Positions 1 through 7,554 of a stretch of DNA of 64,000 nt are shown here, piece by piece. Both the position numbers and the translations under genes were made by a program. Under the pieces are notes generated by a model that saw only the letters and a list, made by a program, of their open reading frames with translations, did no database searches and was not told the origin of the DNA. How positions within the stretch are numbered: the stretch's first letter is position 1; each line of letters opens with the position of its first letter. The stretch spans positions 806,001-870,000 of the forward strand of contig CAWFXC010000001.1 in the NCBI GenBank assembly GCA_963819735.1. The letters run 5' to 3'. The stretch comes from CAWFXC01 sp963819735 (GTDB taxonomy: Bacteria > Actinomycetota > Acidimicrobiia > IMCC26256 > DASPTH01).

Positions 1-137
1 CCGACGAAGCGCCGATGAAGGGCCGGGCCGAGTCGACGTACCGCTACACCGTGATCGACACCGTCGGCGGCGGTGGGTCGGAGATCCAGAAGAACATCAT
101 CTCGCGGCGCAAGCTCGGGCTCCCGAAGAACTTCTGA
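1..137 (+). CDS. Acyl-CoA dehydrogenase, C-terminal fragment
   Basis: The reading frame enters from the left edge (first full codon at base 3) and stops with TGA at 135-137. The visible tail carries GGGGSEIQKNIISRRKLGLP, the C-terminal signature of catalytic acyl-CoA dehydrogenase subunits (G-x-SEIQ-x-NII). Such enzymes introduce the alpha-beta double bond in acyl-CoA thioesters using FAD. It is read in the same direction as the racemase-like gene 16 bases downstream, so it is probably the upstream member of that operon. A second acyl-CoA dehydrogenase of a different type lies at 2338-3469, which would fit a heteromeric FadE pair of the mycobacterial steroid type; that pairing is inference. 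Confidence 0.85.
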   Translation, partial: DEAPMKGRAESTYRYTVIDTVGGGGSEIQKNIISRRKLGLPKNF

Positions 138-153
138 TCGTGACCCGAACCCG

Positions 154-1320
154 ATGACGACCGAGATGCTCGACGGCATCACGGTGCTCGATCTCGCCAG
201 CGTCGGCCCCGCCGCGCGCGCGTCGCGTTGGCTGGCCGACTACGGCGCGACCGTGGTGAAGGTGGGCCCGGTACCGAAGCACGAGGGCGTGCAGATCGTG
301 CCGCCGTTCTACGCGTACAGCGCGCACCGGCGCATGCAGCGCGTGCTGCTCGACATGAAGGCCCCCGAGGGTCGCGAGGCGTTCCTGCGCCTGGCCGAGC
401 GAGCCGACGTGATCATCGAGAGCTTCCGCCCCGGCGTGGTCGACCGCCTCGGCATCGGCTGGGACGCAGTGTCGGCCCGCAACCCGCGGGCGGTGTACTG
501 CTCCACCACCGGCTTCGGTCAGGCCGGGCCCCACGCCCAGTGGGCCGGACACGACCTCAACTACCTGGGCATCGGCGGGTACCTCCACTGCACCGGCCGC
601 GGGCCCGACGGCGCGCCGCCCATCCCGGGGGCGACGGTCGCCGACAGCGCGGGCGGGGGCATGCACGCGGTGATGGCGATCATGGCCGCGCTCGTCCGTC
701 GCTCGACCACCGGGGAGGGCGCCTACCTCGACGTCTCGATCGCCGACGGAGTGCTGGCGCTGATGGCGCTGGCGGTCGACGAGTACTTCGCCACCGGCGA
801 CGAACCGGCGCCCCGTCACGGCCTGCTCACCGGCCGGTACGCGTGCTACGACACGTACCCGACGCGCGACGGCAAGTGGGTGTCGGTCGCCGCAATCGAA
901 CCGCGGTTCTGGGCCAACCTCTGCCGCGAGCTCGGGCTCGACCGGTGGGCCGGGCACCAGACCGACGACGCAGTGCAGGACGAGATCCGAGCCGACGTAC
1001 GCGCGGTGTTCCTCACCCGCGACCGCGATGAGTGGACGACGCGGCTCGCGCCCGCCGACACCTGCGTGGCGCCGGTGCTGACCATTCCCGAGCTCGTCGA
1101 CGACGAGCAGTACGTCGCGCGCGACGCGTTCGTCGACGCCACGCACGCCGACCACGGAACGTTCCGCCAGGTGGGCCCGGTGTTCGCGGGTATGCACCGA
1201 CCCGGCGCGCCCTACGAAGCGCGCGACGCGACGGTCACCGACACCGATGCGCTCCTGCAGGCGGCGGGCCTCTCGTTGGCCGAATGCGGGAAGTTGCGCG
1301 AGGAGGGCGTGATCGCATGA
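154..1320 (+). CDS. CaiB/BaiF family, alpha-methylacyl-CoA racemase-like
   Basis: A 388-residue family III CoA-transferase fold protein. Residues 131-139 (AGHDLNYLG) and the glycine-rich stretch near 166-170 match the racemase branch (AMACR/MCR) rather than formyl- or carnitine-CoA transferases; D134 would be the catalytic aspartate. AMACR-type enzymes epimerise 2-methyl-branched acyl-CoAs, for example the 25R/25S side chain of cholesterol, before acyl-CoA dehydrogenation. I chose the ATG at 154 because the protein then begins at the conserved LDGITVLDL segment; an in-frame GTG at 73 would run back into the upstream gene. Its stop overlaps the next start by 4 bases (ATGA), so it is translationally coupled to the hydratase pair. 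A CoA-transferase activity remains possible. Confidence 0.85.
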   Translation: MTTEMLDGITVLDLASVGPAARASRWLADYGATVVKVGPVPKHEGVQIVPPFYAYSAHRRMQRVLLDMKAPEGREAFLRLAERADVIIESFRPGVVDRLGIGWDAVSARNPRAVYCSTTGFGQAGPHAQWAGHDLNYLGIGGYLHCTGRGPDGAPPIPGATVADSAGGGMHAVMAIMAALVRRSTTGEGAYLDVSIADGVLALMALAVDEYFATGDEPAPRHGLLTGRYACYDTYPTRDGKWVSVAAIEPRFWANLCRELGLDRWAGHQTDDAVQDEIRADVRAVFLTRDRDEWTTRLAPADTCVAPVLTIPELVDDEQYVARDAFVDATHADHGTFRQVGPVFAGMHRPGAPYEARDATVTDTDALLQAAGLSLAECGKLREEGVIA

Positions 1321-1838
1321 CCGACGCGACCACTGTGCCCGAAGACGTGCTCGCCCTGATCGGCACGTCGCAGTACGAAGAGGCGAGCGAGTTCCCCGTG
1401 GAGCGCGGCTACATCTGGTCGAGCGCGGCGTCGGTGGAGAACGGAAACCCGATCTACTGGGACGACGACGTCGCCGACGCGGTCACCGGTGGCGTGATCG
1501 CCCCGCCCACGTTGCTGTCGGCGTGGTTTCGGCCCCACCACTGGGCACCGGGGCGCACCGAGGAGAAGCTGCCGCTGCGGGTGCACTTCGACATGAAGGC
1601 GCGCTTTGGGCTCCCCGAGGCGATCATGAGCGACAACACCACCACCTTCTACGCACCGGTGCGTCCGGGCGATGCCATCTCGAGCGCGCAACGCCTGGTG
1701 TCGGTCAGCGAGGAGAAGACCACCCGGCTCGGCACCGGACGGTTCTGGGTCATCGACGTCGAATACCGCAACCAACGCGACGAGTTGGTCGGCATCGAGA
1801 CCTGGACCGGCTTCGGCTACCGGAGGGACGACCAGTGA
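1317..1838 (+). CDS. FAS1-like/MaoC N-terminal hot-dog dehydratase
   Basis: This 173-residue protein has the features of the MaoC-like N-terminal (FAS1-dehydratase) hot-dog domain: an early acyl-binding segment with GGVIAPPTLLSAWFRP near residues 58-73, and a FYAPVRPGD strand near 110 that is typical of this family. Such domains usually form the non-catalytic or acyl-binding half of a two-part enoyl-CoA hydratase. It overlaps the racemase-like gene by ATGA at its start and the next hot-dog gene by 4 bases at its end (GTGA, 1835-1838). The pair therefore looks like a heteromeric hydratase comparable in arrangement to ChsH1/ChsH2 of mycobacterial cholesterol side-chain degradation. No DUF35 domain is attached here. 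Substrate is not visible in the sequence. Confidence 0.8.
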   Translation: MTDATTVPEDVLALIGTSQYEEASEFPVERGYIWSSAASVENGNPIYWDDDVADAVTGGVIAPPTLLSAWFRPHHWAPGRTEEKLPLRVHFDMKARFGLPEAIMSDNTTTFYAPVRPGDAISSAQRLVSVSEEKTTRLGTGRFWVIDVEYRNQRDELVGIETWTGFGYRRDDQ

Positions 1839-2323
1839 CCGCGCTCGCGACCCCGTCGCTCCTGCTCGACCAGGTGGTCGTCGGCCAGCCGCTTCCCGAG
1901 CTCGCATACGACGTGACGTCGACCACCGTCGTGCTCGGCGCCGTCGCCGCGCGCGACTGGCGGCCGATGCACCACGACTACCACTTCGCGGTCGAGCGCC
2001 AAGGCGTGAAGGACATCTTCCTGAACTCACCCAACCAGGCCGCCTGGCTCGAACGCTTCGTCACCGACTGGACCGGCCCCAAGGGTCGCCTCGGTCGCCT
2101 GGGGTTCAAGATGAAGAACTCGGTGTTCCCCGGCGACACGATGGTGATCGCGGGAACGGTGCGGAGCGTCGCCGTCGACGACAGCGGCTGTGGCTGGGTC
2201 GACATCGACATCACCATCCGCGTCGGCGACCTCGTGTGCACCGAATCGTTCGCCAAGGTCGCGATTCCCACCACGCCCGATGACAACCCGTGGGACCGCG
2301 GCCCCGACCGCTGGCACCCCTGA
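1835..2323 (+). CDS. MaoC-like acyl dehydratase
   Basis: A 162-residue single hot-dog domain protein starting with GTG inside the stop of the preceding gene. The segment AARDWRPMHHDYHFA near residues 37-51 corresponds to the hydratase-2 motif that carries the Asp/His catalytic pair (D40 and one of H45/H46). It is probably the catalytic partner of the 173-residue hot-dog protein just upstream, hydrating a 2-enoyl-CoA made by the flanking acyl-CoA dehydrogenases. The next gene starts 15 bases downstream, so the unit reads ACAD, racemase, hydratase pair, ACAD. Function as R-specific or S-specific hydratase cannot be told. Confidence 0.8.
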   Translation: MTALATPSLLLDQVVVGQPLPELAYDVTSTTVVLGAVAARDWRPMHHDYHFAVERQGVKDIFLNSPNQAAWLERFVTDWTGPKGRLGRLGFKMKNSVFPGDTMVIAGTVRSVAVDDSGCGWVDIDITIRVGDLVCTESFAKVAIPTTPDDNPWDRGPDRWHP

Positions 2324-2337
2324 GAGAGGCAGACCCG

Positions 2338-3469
2338 ATGGATCTCGACTTCACCCCCGAGCAGGAGATGCTGCGCGAAGCCGTTGCCGGCGTGTGCCGC
2401 GCGTTACAGCAGCCTCGACGTCGTCCGCGAGATGGAAGACGACCCGATCGGCTACCCGGAGAAGTTCTGGGAGCAGCTCGCCGAGCTCGGCCTGCTCGGG
2501 ATGACGTTGCCCGAGGAGTACGGCGGCAGCGGCATGACCATGCTCGACGCCATGGTCGTCTACACGGAGCTCGGGCGCGCGCTGGCGCCGTCGCCCCACT
2601 TCGTGAGCTCGGTGATCAGCGGCGGCGCGCTCGCGCAGGCCGGCTCCGACGCGCAGAAGGCCGAGTGGCTCCCCCGCATCGCCGCCGGCGAAGCGATCGT
2701 CACCCCCGCGTGGCTGGAGCCGGGCGGGGGCTACGGCCCGAACGGCGTCACGCTGGCCGCCACCGCCGACGGCGACGGCTGGCGCCTGTCGGGAGCCAAG
2801 CGCCACGTGCTCTTCGCCCGCGCCGCCGACCGGTTGCTCGTGCTCGCGCGCACCGCCGACGGTCCGTCGCTCTTCCTCGTCGACCCGACCGCGGCCGGGG
2901 TGACGCTCACGCAACTGATGACCATCGCGTCCGACACGCAGTACCGCGTCGACTTCGACAACGTGCGCGTCGACGCCGACGCGCTCGTGGGTGCGGCCGG
3001 CGACGCGTGGGCCACGTGGGACACCGTCATGCACGACGGCATCATCCTGCTCGCGGCGCAGGCCGTCGGCGGCGCGCAGTACGCGCTCGCGATCACGGTG
3101 CAGTACTCGAAGGACCGCTTCCAGTTCGACAAGCCGCTCGGCGCGTTCCAGTCGATCGCGCACTACCTGTCGGACGCGGTCACCACCGTCGACGGCGCCG
3201 AGACGCTGGTGTGGGAGGCCGCGTGGGCCGCCACCGAGGGCAACGACATCGCCGGCCTGGCCCCGATGGCCAAGCTGTTCGCCTGCCAGACGTTCCGCGA
3301 CGTCACCGCGACCGCGCAGCAGGTGTTCGGCGGCGTCGGGTTCACGCTGGAGTACGACATCCAGCTCTACTTCCGGCGGGCCAAGCAGCTCCAGCTGTCG
3401 TGGTGGAACGACCGCTACCTGGAGGAGCTCATCGCCCGCCAGGTCCTCGACACCCGCACCCCCGCGTAG
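2338..3469 (+). pseudogene. Acyl-CoA dehydrogenase with a single frame break
   Basis: The N-terminus MDLDFTPEQEMLREAVAGVC starts at 2338. The frame then goes wrong at about 2397-2400 and the rest of the protein (YSSLDVVREMEDDPIG onward) continues in the +1 frame to a stop at 3467-3469. Removing one C from the CC at 2397-2398 restores one uninterrupted protein of about 376 residues with normal FadE layout. The C-terminus (VFGGVGFTLEYDIQLYFRRA) is of the type lacking the terminal SEIQ helix, seen in the partner subunit of alpha2beta2 FadE complexes. The intact sequence on both sides argues for a recent mutation or a sequencing insertion rather than an old pseudogene. It ends a five-gene run and faces the ipd operon convergently. 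Confidence 0.75.
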
Positions 3470-3479
3470 CCCCCCAGAG

Positions 3480-3523
3480 CATCTCGGAGTTCGCGCTCAC
3501 ATGTGTACGTCAACTCCGAGATG
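3480..3523. terminator. 12-bp inverted repeat between convergent genes
   Basis: A perfect 12-base stem, CATCTCGGAGTT at 3480-3491 and AACTCCGAGATG at 3512-3523, separated by 20 bases, sits between the stop of the acyl-CoA dehydrogenase and the stop of the convergent MaoC gene. Position and stem length suggest a bidirectional terminator; there is no U-tract, which is common in actinobacteria. Confidence 0.5.
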
Positions 3524-3525
3524 TT

Positions 3526-3569
3526 CGGAAGGGGGCGGGGGAGCTCGGAAGGGGGCGGGGGAGCTCGGA
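3526..3569. repeat. Tandem G-rich 20-base repeat
   Basis: The unit CGGAAGGGGGCGGGGGAGCT occurs twice in tandem (3526-3545 and 3546-3565) followed by the first four bases of a third copy. It lies directly after the inverted repeat in the convergent intergenic gap. The strand carries runs of five G, so quadruplex-like structure in the transcript is possible. No coding role is visible. Confidence 0.7.
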
Positions 3570-3582
3570 CCGGGTAGCAGGG

Positions 3583-4044
3583 CTAGACGAGCCAGCGGGA
3601 GATCGACTCGATCACGCAGGCGGGGCGCTGCCCGCCTTCGATCTCGATGGTGATGATCACCTTGGTCTGGATGCCGCCGTTCACGTCGGTGACCTCGGCC
3701 ATCTCGGCACCGGCCCGGATGCGCGCGCCCACCAGCACCGGCGAGATGAAGCGCACCTTGTCGGTGCCGTAGTTCACCGCCATGCTGAAGCCCTGGTACT
3801 TCGCGATCTGCGGCAGGAAGAAGCTCGCCAGCGAGAGCGTGAGGTAGCCGTGCGCGATGGTGCCGCCGAACGGACCGTTCTTCGCCCGCTCGACGTCGAC
3901 GTGGATCCACTGGTAGTCGCCGGTCGCTTCCGCGAACGTGTTCACGCGTTCCTGGCTGATCTCCAACCAGTCGCTGTAGCCGAGGTGCTCTCCTACCGCG
4001 GCCTTCACATCGTCGATCCCGTCGAACACTCTCGGACTACCCAC
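3583..4044 (-). CDS. MaoC family R-specific enoyl-CoA hydratase
   Basis: A 153-residue hot-dog protein with the complete hydratase-2 motif ATGDYQWIHVD at residues 40-50 (catalytic D43 and H48) and the PFGGTIAHGYLTLSL segment at 58-72. It should hydrate trans-2-enoyl-CoA to the (R)-3-hydroxyacyl-CoA. It is the last gene of the minus-strand ipd operon: its ATG at 4044 overlaps the end of ipdC by 8 bases, implying coupled translation. In this setting it may serve the beta-oxidation steps that follow steroid ring opening, but the substrate is inferred from neighbours only. Confidence 0.85.
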   Translation of the reverse strand: MGSPRVFDGIDDVKAAVGEHLGYSDWLEISQERVNTFAEATGDYQWIHVDVERAKNGPFGGTIAHGYLTLSLASFFLPQIAKYQGFSMAVNYGTDKVRFISPVLVGARIRAGAEMAEVTDVNGGIQTKVIITIEIEGGQRPACVIESISRWLV

Positions 4045-5110
4045 GTGAACCCTCCAGGTTCTCGAGCACCTTGCCGGCTTCGGCCACGATCCGATCGATC
4101 AGTTCCTTGCAGGTGGGCAGGTCGTCGATGACGCCCACCACCTGACCGCTCGGCAGCACGCCCGACTCGACCTTGCCGTCGACCAGCGCGGCTTTGGTGA
4201 GCATCGGCGCGTTGGCCGCCATGAGCGTCTGGGTCCAGGTGAGGCCGAGCGACTTGCGCATCGCCAGCCCCTCCTTCGTCATCGCCGGCAACGAGATGCC
4301 CGACAGCTTGTGGAACCGCCACGCGTTCGCCGACGCCCGCGGCAGTGCCCAGACCTTGCCGCGGCCGGACTCCACCTCTTCGACCAACTCGGTGTCGAGC
4401 ATGCGGTGCGGCACGCCGTCGATCTGCTTGGTCACGACGGTCTGGGTGACCGTCTTCGTCAGGTAGTAGTCCTTCACCGCCTGCGGCACCGCGGAGTCGG
4501 CGCTGAGCAGGAAACGGGTGCCCATGGCCACGCCGTCGGCCCCGTAGGCGAGTGCGGCCACGAGGCCACGGCCGTCGAAGAACCCGCCGGCAGCGATGAC
4601 GGGGACCCGCCCCTGCACCGCGTCGACCACCTGGGGCAGCAGGATCGTGGTGGGCACCGAACCGGTGTGACCACCGCCCTCTCCCCCCTGCACCAGCACC
4701 GCGTCGACGCCCCACTCGAGCACCTTCTCGGCGTGACGCTTGGCCCCGATCGACGGCACCACGAGGACGCCACCGTCGTGCAGCTGACCGATGAGCTGCT
4801 CACGGGGCGCCTGGGCGAAGCTCGCCACCTTCACGCCCTGGTCGATCAGCAGCGCGACGCGGTCGCCGATGTCGGCGGCGTCGGCGCGGAGGTTCACGCC
4901 GAACGGCTTGGTCGTGCGCCGCTTCACCTCGGCGATCGCGGTGCGCAACTGGGCGAAGTCCATGGTCGCGCTGGCCAGCAGGCCGAGGCCTCCCGCTTCG
5001 GCGGTGGCGGCGGTGAGCCCGGCACCCGACACCCAGCCCATGCCGGTCTGGACGATCGGGTACTCCACGCCCACGAGGTCGCAGAGCCGGGTGTGCAGTC
5101 GCGGGTGCAT
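4037..5110 (-). CDS. ipdC: IpdC-like flavin-dependent dehydrogenase (2-nitropropane dioxygenase fold)
   Basis: A 357-residue TIM-barrel flavoprotein of the nitronate monooxygenase superfamily. Visible hallmarks are the N-terminal VEYPIVQTGMGWVSG (16-29), the FMN-binding GGEGGGHTG (142-150), AAGGFFDGRG (173-182) and MGTRF (196-200). True nitronate monooxygenases occur alone; here the gene sits directly behind ipdA and ipdB, as in Mycobacterium tuberculosis Rv3551-Rv3553, and length agrees with IpdC as I recall it (about 355). IpdC is thought to unsaturate the 5-hydroxy-HIC-CoA intermediate before EchA20 opens ring D. Its ATG start at 5110 shares one base with the end of ipdB. The assignment rests on synteny plus family. 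Confidence 0.85.
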   Translation of the reverse strand: MHPRLHTRLCDLVGVEYPIVQTGMGWVSGAGLTAATAEAGGLGLLASATMDFAQLRTAIAEVKRRTTKPFGVNLRADAADIGDRVALLIDQGVKVASFAQAPREQLIGQLHDGGVLVVPSIGAKRHAEKVLEWGVDAVLVQGGEGGGHTGSVPTTILLPQVVDAVQGRVPVIAAGGFFDGRGLVAALAYGADGVAMGTRFLLSADSAVPQAVKDYYLTKTVTQTVVTKQIDGVPHRMLDTELVEEVESGRGKVWALPRASANAWRFHKLSGISLPAMTKEGLAMRKSLGLTWTQTLMAANAPMLTKAALVDGKVESGVLPSGQVVGVIDDLPTCKELIDRIVAEAGKVLENLEGSRG

Positions 5111-5868
5111 CAGCCCGGCACCTCCTGGTTGCGCATGGCCTTCGGATCCAGACGGGCGATCACTTCGCTCTCCTCGGGTGATGGCGGCCGCGACTCGTCG
5201 ACCTGATCGGGGATCACCAGCTCGAAGCCGGTGGCGGCCACCACGTCGTCGACGGTGACTCCGGGGTGCACGCTCACCAGGCGCATCCGGTGCTCGGGGC
5301 CGCCGAAGTCGAGCACCGCGAGGTTGGTGACGACGCGGCGCAACTCGTGGTGCTCGCGCACCCAGTCGCCGAGCTCCGCAGCGCGGTCGTAGCCGATCCC
5401 CGACACGACGTCGACGTGCGGCACGAACACCTTTGGCGAGTGCGCGGGAATCCAGTAGCTGGTGACGTTCTGCACCGTGTTGCCCGGCGCACCGCGCATA
5501 CCGAGCAACTGCACCTTCGGATGCGTGGGGTCACCGATGAACGCGAAGTTCTGGTTACCGAAGGGATCGAGCTGCGACGCGCCCATCATCACGTGGCGCC
5601 GACCGGACCACACGACGTCGAACATCGTGCGGTAGGGGTTCCACGCCTCGATCGTCTTGTCCGGGTCGCCGACCCCGAGCGGGATACCGTTCGCGACCAG
5701 CAACGCCTCGCCGTCGGTCATCACGAGATCGGGCTCGAACACGTCGCGCGCCATGCGGCCACCGATGGCGGGAACGGTGCCGATCGGGTTAGCCATGATC
5801 TCGCCGTCGCCGCGGAAGCACTCGGCGACCGCCACCACGCAGTAGTCGGCGCGCGTCACGTCGCTCAC
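5110..5868 (-). CDS. ipdB: IpdB, beta subunit of steroid ring-opening CoA hydrolase
   Basis: A 252-residue class I CoA-transferase-fold beta subunit. Recognisable segments include RADYCVVAVAECFRGDGEIM at 6-25, the DPFGNQNFAFIGD region, and a C-terminal HPGVTVDDVVAATGFEL typical of the beta chain. The start is the GTG at 5868, which overlaps the ipdA stop by 4 bases (GTGA), indicating stoichiometric co-translation with ipdA. IpdAB looks like a CoA transferase but in mycobacteria and rhodococci hydrolyses a carbon-carbon bond of COCHEA-CoA, opening the last steroid ring. Length matches the mycobacterial protein (about 250). A plain glutaconate or 3-oxoacid CoA-transferase is less likely given the echA20 and ipdC neighbours. 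Confidence 0.88.
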   Translation of the reverse strand: MSDVTRADYCVVAVAECFRGDGEIMANPIGTVPAIGGRMARDVFEPDLVMTDGEALLVANGIPLGVGDPDKTIEAWNPYRTMFDVVWSGRRHVMMGASQLDPFGNQNFAFIGDPTHPKVQLLGMRGAPGNTVQNVTSYWIPAHSPKVFVPHVDVVSGIGYDRAAELGDWVREHHELRRVVTNLAVLDFGGPEHRMRLVSVHPGVTVDDVVAATGFELVIPDQVDESRPPSPEESEVIARLDPKAMRNQEVPG

Positions 5869-6713
5869 AGCCCCGCCACCTTCCGGTACTCGGCGTGGTC
5901 GCCGCAGTCGAGGTACTTGGTCTTCCAGGCCGTCCAGAGGTCGGGATCCTTGGCGCTGGCCGCGTACTCCTTCTGGAAGGCCTCGTCGCGTCCGTAGTCG
6001 GGGACGCACTCGGTGAAGTGCGCGCCCTTCGGTGCTTCGACGACACCGTGCGTCATCAGCCGGCTGATCAGCAGGCTCTGCACCGGACCGTTGCTCGCGA
6101 GCTCGCCGGTCTCGACGAGTTGCTCGACGCTCATGAAGCACCGCGGCGCGGCGAGGGCGACGAGGTTGTCCATGTAGGGGTCGACGTTGAGGTACTGACC
6201 GTTGCCCCGGGCGTCGCCGCGGTGCATGTGGATCAGCGCCACGTCGAGGTTGAGCGCGGGCGCCGCCACCAGCTCCTCGGCGTCGTCGTAGGGCGACACC
6301 ACCGTCTTGATCTCGGGCTGGCGGTCGACGACGAACGATCCGAGCCCGACGCGAGTCGGGATGAACGGCACCCGCCACGCCGCCGCCTGCAGGCCGAGCA
6401 GGAACATGCCTTCGTCGAGCTCGAGCGTCTGCACCGCACCGGACTGGCGGGCATTGCGGAAGTGCGGTTCCAGCGGGATGGAGTCGAGCGAACAGAAGGG
6501 GTACACCGCCTTCTCGACCTTGCCCGTCGCGCAGAGCAGGCCGAGATCGGGGCCCGCGTAGCTGGCGATGGTCAGGTCCTTCAGGTCGGAGCGGGCGATC
6601 GCCCGCACGATGCTCATCGGCTTGCGGCGCGAGCCCCAGCCACCGATCCCGATCGTCATGCCGTCGCGCAACTCCGCGACGACATCCTCTTCGGTCATTC
6701 GCTTGTCGCTCAC
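5865..6713 (-). CDS. ipdA: IpdA, alpha subunit of steroid ring-opening CoA hydrolase
   Basis: A 282-residue class I CoA-transferase-fold alpha subunit. The N-terminal DGMTIGIGGWGSRRKPMSIV (18-37) is the family's opening glycine loop. The LELDEGMFLLGLQAAAWRVP segment contains E101, which corresponds to the glutamate described as essential in IpdA; the usual beta-subunit CoA-transferase glutamate motif is not evident, which fits hydrolase rather than transferase chemistry. It overlaps ipdB by GTGA and lies 7 bases after echA20. Role: with IpdB, hydrolytic opening of ring C of COCHEA-CoA in the cytoplasm. I am confident of the family; the exact substrate is inferred from the gene order echA20-ipdA-ipdB-ipdC. 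Confidence 0.9.
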   Translation of the reverse strand: MSDKRMTEEDVVAELRDGMTIGIGGWGSRRKPMSIVRAIARSDLKDLTIASYAGPDLGLLCATGKVEKAVYPFCSLDSIPLEPHFRNARQSGAVQTLELDEGMFLLGLQAAAWRVPFIPTRVGLGSFVVDRQPEIKTVVSPYDDAEELVAAPALNLDVALIHMHRGDARGNGQYLNVDPYMDNLVALAAPRCFMSVEQLVETGELASNGPVQSLLISRLMTHGVVEAPKGAHFTECVPDYGRDEAFQKEYAASAKDPDLWTAWKTKYLDCGDHAEYRKVAGL

Positions 6714-6720
6714 GCTGCTC

Positions 6721-7482
6721 CTACTTGGATGTATCGGCGTCGCGCTTGTCGACGAACGCGTCGCGCAGCTCGTCGGACACGCCCGACAGGTTGAGCTCGA
6801 AGGTGAAGCCCTGCTCGAACCGGTAGGACCGCTTGACGTCCCACAGGTCGATGCCGTTGAGGCTCTCCTTGGCCGCCCGCATCACCGTCGGCGACTTGTC
6901 GGCAATGCTCGATGCCACTTCGAAGGCAGTCGCGCGCAGTTGATCGCGCGGGACCACCCGCAGCACGGAGCCGAACTGGTGCAGCTGCTCGGCGGTGGCG
7001 GTGGCGCCGGTGTAGACCATCGCCCGCATCGTGTGCTGCGGCACGAGCCGGGCGAGGTGCGTGGCCGCACCGAGCGCACCCCGATCGACCTCGGGGAGGC
7101 CGAAGTAGGCGTCGTCACTCGCCACAATGATGTCGGCGTTGCCGGTGAGACCGATACCGCCGCCGACGCAGAACCCGTGGACCGCGGCGATCAGCGGGAC
7201 CGGGCAGTCGTAGACCGCGGCGAACGCGGCGAAACACCCCTTGTTGGCCCCGATGAGGGCGGCGAAGCCCTCGGTGTTCTGCATCTCCTTGATGTCGACC
7301 CCGGCGTTGAAGCCCCGGCCCTCGGACCGCAGGATCACCACGCGGGTGAGGCGATCGCGACCCGCCTCGGTGATGGTGTCGGCGAGCTCGAACCAGCCCG
7401 CCACCGTCAACGCGTTGACGGGTGGTACGTCGACCACGACCTCGGTGATGCCCTGCTCGTCGCGGTGCGCACTGATTCCCAC
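6721..7482 (-). CDS. echA20: EchA20-like crotonase, steroid ring D hydrolase
   Basis: A 253-residue crotonase. It has the oxyanion-hole segments GRGFNAGVDIKEMQ (55-68) and HGFCVGGGIGLTGNADIIVA (102-121), followed by FGLPEVDRGALGAATHLARL. This closely follows my recollection of M. tuberculosis EchA20 (Rv3550), including the unusual PPVNALT start and the EQGFTFELNLSGVSDELRDAF tail. EchA20 hydrolytically opens ring D of HIEC-CoA, giving COCHEA-CoA, the substrate of IpdAB. It is the first gene of a five-gene minus-strand operon; a 15-base palindrome lies 23 bases before its ATG. The usual crotonase hydratase glutamate pair is not obvious, consistent with hydrolase function. Confidence 0.9.
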   Translation of the reverse strand: MGISAHRDEQGITEVVVDVPPVNALTVAGWFELADTITEAGRDRLTRVVILRSEGRGFNAGVDIKEMQNTEGFAALIGANKGCFAAFAAVYDCPVPLIAAVHGFCVGGGIGLTGNADIIVASDDAYFGLPEVDRGALGAATHLARLVPQHTMRAMVYTGATATAEQLHQFGSVLRVVPRDQLRATAFEVASSIADKSPTVMRAAKESLNGIDLWDVKRSYRFEQGFTFELNLSGVSDELRDAFVDKRDADTSK

Positions 7483-7504
7483 GGCGGCGGAGCCTACCGG
7501 CGGC

Positions 7505-7519
7505 CTGACAGTGCGTCAG
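7505..7519. promoter_or_regulatory. Palindrome CTGAC-N5-GTCAG upstream of echA20
   Basis: The 15-base sequence CTGACAGTGCGTCAG has perfect 5-base arms and lies 23-37 bases upstream of the echA20 start, in the gap before the SDR gene at 7555. Its place suggests an operator for the ipd operon. It does not match the KstR (TNNAACNNGTTNNA) or KstR2 consensus that I recall. Confidence 0.4.
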
Positions 7520-7554
7520 ATTGAGGCGGCGAATCCTGCGGGAAGCTTCCGGGA

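Noticed and set aside
97..1197. Long open frames antisense to clear genes, here a 366-codon frame opposite the racemase-like gene
   Set aside because: Arg/His/Val-rich translation without family features; high-GC codon bias of the real gene keeps the opposite frame open. Many similar shadows occur across the window.
2290..4131. A 613-codon plus-strand frame spanning the ACAD and the ipd/MaoC end
   Set aside because: Only its first 20 residues after 2338 are ACAD; the rest is out-of-frame arginine-rich sequence and antisense to the MaoC gene.
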